Source of the DNA: Serripes groenlandicus
Taxonomy: Eukaryota; Mollusca; Bivalvia; Cardiida; Cardiidae
Reading direction: 5' to 3'
Length of the DNA stretch: 64,000 nt
NCBI GenBank assembly: GCA_031761405.1
Contig: JASEVX010000011.1
Location: 23,386,035-23,450,034 of the forward strand
In this document: piece by piece, positions 32,888-41,494 of the stretch
How positions within the stretch are numbered: the first letter of the stretch is position 1
How the letters are laid out: each line of letters begins with the position of its first letter
The notes under the pieces: model-generated
Told to the model about the DNA's origin: nothing
The model's input: the letters and a program-made list of their open reading frames with translations, nothing else
Databases searched by the model: none
Made by a program: the position numbers and the translations under genes

Positions 32888-33266
32888 TAACCCTTTCTAT
32901 CATTGAACAAAACTGCAACAGCAAGGCAAATATGAGAAATCTCAATAAGTGAATGTATAATTATTGATAATAGTGGAAAAACATTGTGGCAAAAAAAGAA
33001 ATTACTCATTTTCATTTTGACCAAATTTCCTTTTTGTTACTATATATGTTCAAAGGTCTCTGCTGCAGATGTCCAATATCCCTCATAGATATGGCTATTT
33101 GAAAACATGGCGACAAAAGAAGAAAATGCTTAATTTTTAACGAGCAATTTCTTCTTTTGCCAAAATGTATCCAACTCTTTTCAGTAATTATAGCTTGTCC
33201 ATGCTTTTCCGAAGATACTTTCAAAGTCGTCTGCTGCAGATGTGTTGTATGTGAGAAAGGGTTCAA
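32888..33266. mobile_element. Two overlapping decayed TTAA-type MITEs
   Basis: The left end 'taaccctttctatcattgaa' starts the first. A second set of core blocks ('gacaaaagaagaaaatgctt', 'aacgagcaatttcttctttt') and a good right end ('cgtctgctgcagatgtgttg', 'gtgagaaagggttcaa') close the second. Confidence 0.5.
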
Positions 33267-33568
33267 CATATCTGAACAATAGAAGAAGTTGCACACATTT
33301 CATATCATAATGACATACCAACATACATGGCGATTCCAGTATCACTCCCCAACAAACTTTTGTCTGCAGGGGTATAAATACCAACAAGTTAAATAATACT
33401 AACAAATTGGAATAAATAAAATTATTAAAACGTTTCAGTACAAAGCAAAACAGTTCCATGAACAAATGAGTAATAGTACAATGATCATAATAATACCTCT
33501 TACAATATGTATAAGAAATTAATAAACTGGTTCATGTTTTTATCTTTATCTTTCCGGATAAAGATGAC
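33267..33568. other. No gene seen
   Basis: AT-rich sequence with 'gtctgcaggggtataaatac', similar to the end of the repeat at 640-985. The minus-strand frame of 94 codons here is hydrophobic by composition and has no recognisable family. Confidence 0.35.
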
Positions 33569-33691
33569 TTAACCCTTTCCCTCATACGACAATTCTGCAG
33601 CAGACTTTGAACGTATTTTGTCAAAACATAGAAATTCTCCATAATTGAATGGATAACCTATGACTAAAAGTGGAAAACATTGTGGCAAAAG
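33569..33691. mobile_element. MITE half truncated at a (GA)n tract
   Basis: TTAACCCTTTCCCTCATACG left end (33569) through 'ggaaaacattgtggcaaaag', where the expected 'gaaattgctc' is replaced by GA repeats. The microsatellite appears to have grown from the 'aggaga' in the MITE core. Confidence 0.6.
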
Positions 33692-33887
<196 letters not shown>

Positions 33888-34138
33888 AAAAAGTGATGCA
33901 GATGTAGATGATATAATCAGATATTTCGCTAGATGATATAATCAGATGGGATAACATCAACCGTTATTCGGCAATATTTAGCGTTTGCCAACGTGTGAAA
34001 TTCTGATATATCGGAGAAAATGTTACGGTGTTTTGGTGGTGATACTCAAATGGCTCAAACGGATACAATTCTACTTTTTGTTCGGTATTTAATTTATTTG
34101 TGCGTATGATATGGAGACACATAAGTACAATACTACAT

Positions 34139-34144
34139 TTTATT
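34139..34144 (-). promoter_or_regulatory. Poly(A) signal AATAAA of homeobox gene A-minus
   Basis: AATAAA on the minus strand. The TAA stop codon of the reading frame (34140-34142) lies inside this signal because sequence between the ancestral stop and the signal has been lost. Confidence 0.6.
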
Positions 34145-36574
34145 CACAATTTGTAAAATAATCAAATCCATATTGTAAACCATTGACCAACGGTGAGAGA
34201 GCAATGTCATTCACAAGATACGGCCTCCGATTGGCCATTGTACATTCTGATGGTGAAACCGGATATTGACAAAAATACTGACTTCCTGTAGGGGAGGATG
34301 TACCTTCCTCGGAATAGCGTACTTTTCTTTCAAATCGACAAGTTCCGTGTATCGAAGGTATGAATGGTTGCAATTTAAAATGTTTACAACTGCTGGTGAA
34401 TCGTGGCGAAACCTTGTCCAAATGTGTTGATAGTTGCTGCTGCTTTTCCGCTTGACCGTCATTAATTGGAATAGCAATTTGTTCAGAGAAACATTTTTGT
34501 GAAGTGTACTTGCAGGAGGTTATTATTTCCTCCATTTCTTTAATTATTTTGCAATCACTTTCGACTGTTTGAATGTCTTTGGTAATTGTATGTTGTTCAG
34601 ATGTAGCCTTTGAACGGACATTTTCCCTCTTTGAAGCTTTTCTATTTCTCTTTTCCTTCGCTCTTCTGTTTTGAAACCAGAATTTTATCTATAAAGGAAA
34701 ACAAGAATACAGTTCACGTCCATTTTATGTCAGTACTGTTTGTTTTAGGTATATAATTGTTAATATGAAGACGTCAGAGAGCGGTATCGTTAGACTTTGA
34801 ACGGAAGTCGTCGAGTATATTGGCAATTCATACCGACGTCATAAGGAAATCTTCGAGCATAATAACAATGTATACCGACGCCATAAGGAAATCGTCGAGC
34901 AAATTGGCAATGTATACCGACGTAATATAGAAATCGTCGAGCAAATTGGCAATGTATACCGACGTCATATAGAAATCGTCGAGCATATTGGTTATGTATA
35001 TCGATGTCATAAGGAAAACGTCGATCATATTGGCAATGTATGCCGACGTCATAAGGAAATCGTCGAGCAAATTGGCAATGTATACCGACGTCATATTGAC
35101 ATCGTAGAGCATATTGGCAATGTATACTGACGTCATAAGGAAATCGTAGAGCATATTGGCAATATATACCGACGTAATAAGGAAATCGACGAGCATATTG
35201 GCGTTGTATACCATCGTCATAATGAAATTATCGGGCAAATTGGCAATGTATACCGACTTCATAAGGGAATCGTCGAGCAATTCTGAATGTTAACTCAAAG
35301 ATGTTGTCTAATTCTAGTGACCATTTGAGATTTGAAGGGGCTAGTGTAAAACAATAATTGGAAAAGATAAAATGGTTGCCCATACAGAATGGTTTCTATA
35401 GTTTTCACTACTGAAATATGGCTGATTCTCCTAGCGAAATGTTCAAGTTTTCTAAAGGGTCGCCTTAGTAAAACATTTCTAAGCCGACATGGTAATTTAA
35501 AAGAGAATGATTGTTTTAAGCCATTTCTAATGCCGCAGCAAACCAAGTTAAGCATATAACTTGAATCTTTGAAAACATTTCAAAGAGGAAAGGCAATAGT
35601 ACATTCCTGTGTAATTTAGTTGAAATCTGTGTTGTGGGTTGGATGGAGATGTCATTTGAATCTTAAAGTTAATATTATCCCTAATCTGATGATGTCAGGT
35701 CACTTTGTCTTTTAGCCAATCATATTATGTAAAGGGTCACCTAGGGAACATTTCTACCAATTTATATCGAAATCGGACAAGAACTTTCATCAGAATGGAA
35801 TTTTAAAACATATCATGTTGTCCCTTTTCTGATGCAGAAATAATTACACGGCTATAAATTAAACTAATTGGTGATTTAGACTTATCATGTACAAGTGACT
35901 GTTAGAAAATCAAAGCTGCTGAAAGGGAGATAATTTTCCATATTTAGTTTGTTATTATTATTATTTACCTGTCTTTCAGAGAGTTCTGTTTCTTTTGCTA
36001 GACCTGCCCGTTTCGCATCAGGCAGAAATCGAGTTTTGTCATACTCGTCTTCCAATAGGTTCTTCTGTTTCTCTGTGTATACAACTCTATACTTGTCACG
36101 TGTTCGTGTAAGCCCGTCACGTGATAGGGCCAAGCATTGTCGTCTGTAGAACGGATGTAACTTCTCTGTGTTCGTTTGTTTTCCTGACGTAGTACGTTGT
36201 TCATATTCCTCATGCAGAATTCCATTGTCGATTGCAGTATGTAATAGGTCTGCGCCGTTAGACATGAAATTCAGAGTCGGGTATGTATAGTCCGTCATGG
36301 GGAATTGCAGGCATTGAAACAGCGTGTTACTTGGAGCTTGAATGTGATCTTGAATTTCCGGTTTCGTTGAAACAAGCTTCTGATGAGTCTGCTGTGGTTG
36401 AATCCGGTACGCACACAAGCCTGTGTCAAACGTGTCTATAGTGCTGTATCTCCCCGTTGGATGTTTCAGGTATGGATCAAATACATGTGGTTGATCTTGC
36501 AATCTGTCCATCGTTTGTAATTGCATCCGAGCATCAATGTCACAAAGGTTGGAATAAGGATGCATTGTGAACAT
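34140..36574 (-). CDS. Cdx-like homeobox protein, gene A-minus (exons 36574-35969, 34688-34140)
   Basis: Predicted nuclear DNA-binding transcription factor of 384 aa. Exon 1 (606 nt) ends CAG|GTAAAT and exon 2 opens after TATAG, joining the frame at homeodomain residue 44/45. The homeodomain spans about residues 159-218: N-terminal arm RDKYRVVYTEKQ, L16, L26 and L40, then SERQ plus IKFWFQNRRAKEKR with W48, F49, Q50, N51 and R53. The arm and Q50 point to Caudal/Cdx. Known family members bind AT-rich TTTAT-type sites; the targets here are unknown. Departures from the Cdx consensus are I45, F47 and K30. The N-terminal 158 residues and the C-terminal tail with YQYPVSPSECTM match no domain I know. 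A basic stretch (RRAKEKRNRKASKR) can serve as nuclear signal. The C-terminus is GFDYFTNCE, longer than the GFDYRL of its paralogs because the usual stop was lost. Start: ATG preceding the conserved FTMHPYS. Confidence 0.85.
34807..35280. repeat. 42 bp intronic minisatellite of gene A-minus, about 11 copies
   Basis: Unit built on 'aaggaaatcgtcgagcaaat' plus 'tggcaatgtataccgacgtc' and 'at'. It lies entirely in the intron. Because 42 is a multiple of three and the unit has no stop in one minus frame, a 150-codon open frame results; I do not regard it as coding. Genes B-minus and C-minus have the same repeat with fewer copies. Confidence 0.85.
35281..35968 (-). other. Rest of intron, gene A-minus, with an old transposon relic
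   Basis: Contains blocks seen in the element at 17621-20195 ('tacattcctgtgtaatttag' with 'ttgaaatc', 'gtaaagggtcacctagggaa', 'catttctaccaa', 'tcccttttctgatgcag'), so an old copy of that family sits in the intron of all three minus genes. The rest is unremarkable AT-rich intron. Confidence 0.5.
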
Positions 36575-36833
36575 TTTTTACTTATTCTTCTTTTTACAGG
36601 AAGATCAAAAAGAGATTAACCTGGAAAACAATCACTTTTAAACAAACTTGTTGAAATATTTCTCCGTGAAACGGGTGGTAAATCAATGTTACCGGCTGTC
36701 ACGAATACTAGTATGGAAAGAAATATAACAAAATGTGTAGGAAAGAGAACAAGATTAATACAATAAATGAGAAGCAAACGACTTCTATAGTAGGAATAGA
36801 AGGATTGACTGATTGTGGTTATGATTTGCTCTA

Positions 36834-36841
36834 CTTATATA
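36834..36841 (-). promoter_or_regulatory. TATA box of gene A-minus
   Basis: TATATAAG on the minus strand, 260 bp before the ATG, followed by 'tagagcaaatcataaccaca', which is conserved in all six genes at the distance expected of a start site (about 30 bp). Confidence 0.6.
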
Positions 36842-36978
36842 ATGATCGGCTGTTTAACCTAAATGAACTTTAGAATTACCCATATCACTTATTTCTTTAA
36901 TTTATCGATTAAGATCAAGTATTGATTTACTGAAGAAACTTATGATCATAAAATAATAATTACCCCCAAAAATTATCA

Positions 36979-37116
36979 TATTCCATCTTCAGTCTACACC
37001 ACTTCTGCTCGATAAGCCCAAATCGGTTGGCTCCTCTTATCAATGCCTGACTGGTCAACATGTCAACATGTGATACAAATGTAATTGGTCTGGACGGCCT
37101 AATACCAATTAATATT
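36979..37116 (-). promoter_or_regulatory. Distal promoter module of gene A-minus
   Basis: On the minus strand: 'attaattggtattaggccgt', 'ccagaccaattacatttg', an E-box CACATG, 'gcattgataagaggagccaa' and 'ccgatttgggcttatcgagc'. The same module, inverted, precedes each plus gene. Conservation in all copies suggests regulatory function; the binding factors are not known. Confidence 0.5.
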
Positions 37117-37342
37117 CTTTAACACTATCACGCAACTAACTAATACATTAAACTGACTGAATCACATCAACGTATAATAAGGTATTCCAAGGTCAGAGAA
37201 AGTAATACTGATAAGACTGAATAAACACCCCGATAGAAAGAACCATTTGGGTTATATATCTAGCCTCTGACAAAAACATCGAATTTCAGTCCTCCAAATC
37301 ATATTAGAATCTTAATGATATGCCGAAGTACTTTTACTGAAC

Positions 37343-37573
37343 TTATGCCTTTCCCACATATAGACGCTTTCTAAAGGCTCTGCAGCAATCGACTTTTGAA
37401 AAACAATGTAACAAAAGAAGAAATTGCTCAAAACGAGTAATTTCTCCTTTTGCCACAATGTTTTCAACTTTTTCCCGCAATTATACATTCAATTATGGGG
37501 ATTTACCATCTTTTCGCCTAGATGTTTTCAAAGTCGTCTGCTGCAGAGTTGCTGTATATGGGAAAAGGGTTAA
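37343..37573. mobile_element. TTAA-type MITE between the two genes of copy A
   Basis: Right flank TTAA (37570-37573), left flank mutated to TTAT. Ends 'ctttcccacatatagacgct' and 'gctgtatatgggaaaaGGG'. It lies at the same place in copies B (47609-47838) and C (57891-58120), so it inserted before the segmental duplication. Confidence 0.7.
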
Positions 37574-37641
37574 CAAGACCCCATCTATTTCGTCGAATGC
37601 TGCTTAGGTAAATGTTCGTTAATTAAAGACTGAAGTACATT

Positions 37642-37762
37642 ATTGGTATTAGACCGTCCAGACCAATTACAATTTGATCACGTGTTAACCGGACAGGCAA
37701 TTATAAGAGCAACCAACCGATTTGGGCTTATCAAGCAGAAGTGGTGCAGACTAAAGATGGAA
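37642..37762 (+). promoter_or_regulatory. Distal promoter module of gene A-plus
   Basis: 'attggtattagaccgtccag', 'accaattacaatttgatcac', E-box CACGTG (37679-37684), 'ggcaattataagagcaacca' and 'accgatttgggcttatcaag'. Inverted match to 36979-37116. Lies 140 bp upstream of the TATA box. Confidence 0.5.
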
Positions 37763-37899
37763 AATAATAAGCTTTCCAATAATTGTTTTTTATCGTCATC
37801 CATTTCGTCAATAAATCAATACTTGATCTTAATCGATTCATTTAAAGAATTAGTGATATGGGTAATTATAAAGTTCATTTAGGGTGAACAGTCGATCAC

Positions 37900-37906
37900 T
37901 ATATAG
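37900..37906 (+). promoter_or_regulatory. TATA box of gene A-plus
   Basis: TATATAG followed by 'gtagagcgaatcaaaaccac', the block shared by all six promoters. The start site is probably near 37930, giving a 5' leader of about 235 nt. Confidence 0.6.
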
Positions 37907-38165
37907 GTAGAGCGAATCAAAACCACAATCATTCAATCATTCTATTTCGGATCTAGTAGTCGTTTGCTTTTTATTTATTGCATAAATATTGTTCTCTTTG
38001 CTACACATCTTATTGTATTTCATTACATACTAGTATCCGTGACAGCCGATAACATTGATTTGACAGCATTTCACGAAGACATATTTCAAGAAATTTGTTT
38101 CAAAGTGATTATCTTCCAGGTTTATCTCTTTTTCATCTTTCTGTAGAAGGAAGAATAAGTAAATT

Positions 38166-40091
38166 ATGTTCACAATGCATCCTTATTCCAACCTTCGTGG
38201 TATTGATGCTCGGATGCAATTACAAACGATGGAAAGATTGAAAGATCAACCACATGTATTTGGTCCATACCTGAACAATCCAACGGGAAGATACAGCACT
38301 ATAGACAAGTTTGACACAGGCTCATGTGAGTACCGGATTCAGCAACAGCAGACTCATCAGAAGCTTGTTTCAACGAAACCGGAAGTTCAAGATCACATTC
38401 AAGCTCAAAGAGACTCGCTATTTCAAGGCCTGCAATTCCCCATGACGGAATATACATACCCGACTCTGAATGTCCTGTTTAACGGTTCAAACCAATTACA
38501 TACTGCAAATGACAATGGAATACTGCATGAGGAATATGAACAACGTTCTACAACTGGAAAACAAACGAATGCAGAGAAGTTAATCCGTTCTACAGACGAC
38601 AATACTTGGCTTCGTCACATGATGGGCTTACAAGAACACGTGACAAGTATAGAGTTGTGTATACAGAGAAACAGAAGAAGCTACTGGAAGACAAATATGA
38701 GAAAAATAAGTTTCTGCCTGATGCGAGACGGGCAGGTCTAGCGAAGGAAACAGAACTATCTGAAAGACAGGTAAATCATAATAATACCAAGCTAAATATC
38801 GAAGAATTATCTCCCTTTCAACTGCTTTGATTTTCTAACAGTCACTTGTACATTATGAATTTAGATCACCAATTAATTTCATTTATAGCCCTGTCTATGT
38901 ACCAAAACTGTGTAATTATTTCTGCATCAGAAAAGGGACACCATAACACGTTTTAAAATTCGATTCTGATCAAAGTTTAAATATAGAAGAATTATCTCCC
39001 TTTTAAATGATTTAAACGGTCATCTGTTTATTCATATTTGGTTAAGGACATTCAGGAAAAGAATTCATCTGGTTACATTAATCATGTAATAACTAATTAT
39101 TGAACAGTTTTCAAATGTTCTACAGAGCGCTAGCAACTTATTCTTTCATTGAACATTTCGCCAGGAAAATCAGCAATATTTTAGTATTGAAAACTATAGA
39201 AAACTATCTGTTTTGACAGCCATTTTAGTTGATATAAATATTCTATGATTAACAGAAGCACCTTTCACTCTCTAGTTGTCACTAGCATTTGATAACATCT
39301 TTGAATTAACGGCTTTATTGGCTCGTCTATTTCCGTATGGCGTCGGTATTTATTAATAGTACATAGGCTCGACTTTACAGATCGGCACTTTACGTGGACG
39401 TGTCGGTCGTGATGGCCGGCAAGCCGACGAACGATACCATGCTCTCACAACTTCGCACGGAAATATACAAGCTTATTAGATATATTATACTTAAACTAAA
39501 CAGTAATGCATTGAAATTGTACCTGAACTGTATTGATGTTTTCTTTTGTAGATAACATTCTGGTTTCAAAACCGAAGGGCGAAGGATAAGAGAAATAGAA
39601 AAGCTTCCAAAAAAGAAAATAATAGTTCAAAGGCTGCATCCGTCCAACAAACATTTACGAAAGACATTCAAAGAGTCGAAAGTGACTGCAAACGAATCGA
39701 AGAAATGAAGGAAATACAACTCTCTTGCAAGTACACTTCGCAAAAAGGTAACTCTGTACAAATGGCTTCTCCAATAAAGGACGGTCGAGTAGAAAAGCAA
39801 CAACAACCATCAACACGTATGGACACGGTTTCGCCACGATTTACCAACAGCTGCAAATATTCAAGATTGCAACCATCCATATCTCCGACACACGGAAGTT
39901 GTCGATATGTTAATACAGCCGGCTGCTCCGAGAAAAGTTCGTCCTCCCCAACAGGAAGTCAGTATTTATATCAATATCCGGTTTCACCATCAGAATGGAC
40001 ATCGGCCAATCAGCGGTCGTATTTTGTGAATAGCATTGCTCTGTCACCGTTGCTTAATGGTTTACAATATGGATTTGATTATAGATTATGA
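38166..40091 (+). pseudogene. Cdx-like homeobox gene A-plus with 1-base deletion (exons 38166-38770, 39552-40091)
   Basis: Same two-exon structure as its paralogs: donor CAG|GTAAAT, acceptor TTTTGTAG|ATAACATTC. Exon 1 is 605 nt instead of 606. Comparison with the other copies places a single missing base near 38582 ('gaagttaatccgtt' versus 'gaagttacatccgtt'). The frame from the ATG therefore ends at 38741 after 191 residues with an unrelated tail and no homeodomain. The homeodomain frame (from 38606, TRDKYRVVYTEKQK) is open but disconnected. Exon 2 is intact, with T46 instead of K46 in the recognition helix (ITFWFQNRRAKDKR) and the conserved YQYPVSPSEW in the tail. Promoter, splice sites and poly(A) signal are preserved, so either the loss is recent or the base is a sequencing error. 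Confidence 0.8.
38771..39551 (+). other. Intron of gene A-plus
   Basis: 781 bp, 205 bp longer than in gene B-plus. The extra part (about 38800-39005) repeats the 'gaagaattatctccctttca' start and includes a stretch resembling the intron end of the minus genes in inverse orientation ('cagtcacttgtacattatga', 'tttctgcatcagaaaaggga'). This suggests exchange between the inverted genes. Confidence 0.5.
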
Positions 40092-40117
40092 TATTAATTA
40101 TGAAATTACAAATTGTG

Positions 40118-40123
40118 AATAAA
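40118..40123 (+). promoter_or_regulatory. Poly(A) signal of gene A-plus
   Basis: AATAAA 26 bases after the stop codon, in a context conserved in the other genes ('acaaattgtgaataaaaa'). Confidence 0.65.
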
Positions 40124-40164
40124 AAATAGAATTGTACTTATTTGACATCAATTTTCCTTGCACA

Positions 40165-40436
40165 TTCGCCCCGATGGTGTAATTGTAGAGCGTCCGCCTC
40201 GTGTGCGGGAGGTCGTGGATTCGATCCCCGATCGCACCATACCAAAGATATTTAAAAATGGTAGTAATGGCTGCTCTCCTTGGCGACCAGGGTTGCGGGG
40301 TTATCAATCCAACTGACTGGCTGGTGTCAGGATGAATGGACCAGAAGTACTTGTAACTTAACAAGGAAACTCTGTGATGTATCTGAAAAATTGTTGAAAG
40401 CGGCTTAAAACACCAAACAATCAATCAATCAACAAA
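40165..40436 (+). mobile_element. SINE family 1, copy A, just after gene A-plus
   Basis: Head 'cgccccgatggtgtaattgt', B box 'gtggattcgatccccgatcg', body 'gtaatggctgctctccttgg', 'tgactggctggtgtcaggat', tail ending 'caatcaatcaatc'. Present at the same place in copies B and C, hence older than the segmental duplication. Confidence 0.75.
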
Positions 40437-40709
40437 TATGCAGAAATAAGTTTTGCAACAAGTCGTACCTCCGCCATTATTGAAATAAGATATTTTTCGA
40501 ATGTTTTTCCGCAAGTTTGCCAGTTTTCACTTTCCTAAACATTCCTTTCAAATGAACCACAGCCGATCTAAAATGATAGCATATCCAATAAGTGCTTAAC
40601 GTTTACGAGTGTTGGATTTCCAATGATTATCAGACATTTCTTACCCTGAACTATTGCGATCCGACATGCAACTCAGGCTACCTTATACATGTGTAAACAG
40701 AGAAAACTC

Positions 40710-40977
40710 AGGAGGTCGTGTGCACACGCAGTTCGCCTTATTGTCAACGACCGCCTCGGATGCGGGTGGTCGCGTGTTCGATCACCGGCCAAGTCATACA
40801 AAATACTTTAAAAATGGTAGCAACCGATGCTCTCCATAGCCCTGGGTTGTGGGATAAATATTACGACTGATCCCTGGTGCCAGGATAAATGGACCAGTAG
40901 TAAGAAAAGCCGTGATATAACGTGATATAACTGATTGTGTGTGAGAAAGCGGCGTAAAGCACCAATCAATGAATACA
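40710..40977 (+). mobile_element. Second SINE family 1 copy, unit A
   Basis: Head 'gaccgcctcggatgcgggtg', B box 'cgcgtgttcgatcaccggcc', then the family 1 body with 'ctggtgccaggataaatgga'. The tail is short ('caatcaatgaat'). A part near 'gtagtaagaaaagccgtgat' is deleted relative to unit B. Confidence 0.7.
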
Positions 40978-41494
40978 TCATTACTTTCAACGAGGCATGA
41001 ATGTAACGTTCGACGATAGCTTATAATTGTAGTCATTCGGGTATCACTATCACAACTATTGATGTGACCCCGTTACGAAGACTTAAGAGCCATTTACGCC
41101 AAACATTTAAGAATCGCTCGCTTTCGTCATGTAATGACTGACTTTGAAAATGCAATACTTGTTTTAAATTGTATATAGATTAAAAAAATAAATAAAGATA
41201 GACATGTATAAATATGTTTACGGTCAAAATAGTGGATGTATATACATTTTTATGGAGATTTAAAGTCTAATAGGTAAGATTCTATTCAAAGTGGACGGGG
41301 TAAAGTTGCATCTGGTGATCTCCCTCGACTATGGCAACACAGAGCCATAATTAACGAATTTCGGGATTTCAAGAACGATCTGATTAATGTTAAACCTCTT
41401 ATCTGACTAGGCACATTAATTAAAATGTCGTCTACAGTTAGTGCACGGCAGGTGACTGTACTACACATGAGTTACGTTATGAGGGAAAAAATGT
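40978..41494. other. Conserved spacer between SINEs and 74 bp array, unit A
   Basis: Present in all three units ('gtaacgttcgacga', 'gtgaccccgttacgaagac', 'aagattctattcaaagtgg', 'tcgtctacagttagtgcacg'). No ORF of note and no recognised element. Confidence 0.5.

Noticed and set aside
34828..35280. 150-codon minus-strand open frame of 14-residue repeats
   Set aside because: It is a 42 bp intronic minisatellite lacking stops; the frame is lost in the copies in genes B-minus and C-minus.
37964..38146. 60-codon hydrophobic frame in the 5' leader of all three plus genes (also 48230 and 58512), a possible upstream ORF
   Set aside because: It begins at TTG, not ATG, in the sequence. Equal length follows from recent duplication. 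No support as a translated peptide.
40168..40240. tRNA-like sequence with good A and B boxes (also near 23217, 27260-27326, 30481-30560, 50229, 60551, 61083)
   Set aside because: Each is followed by a SINE body or lies in a SINE fragment, and none folds into a complete tRNA by eye. They are SINE heads, not tRNA genes.
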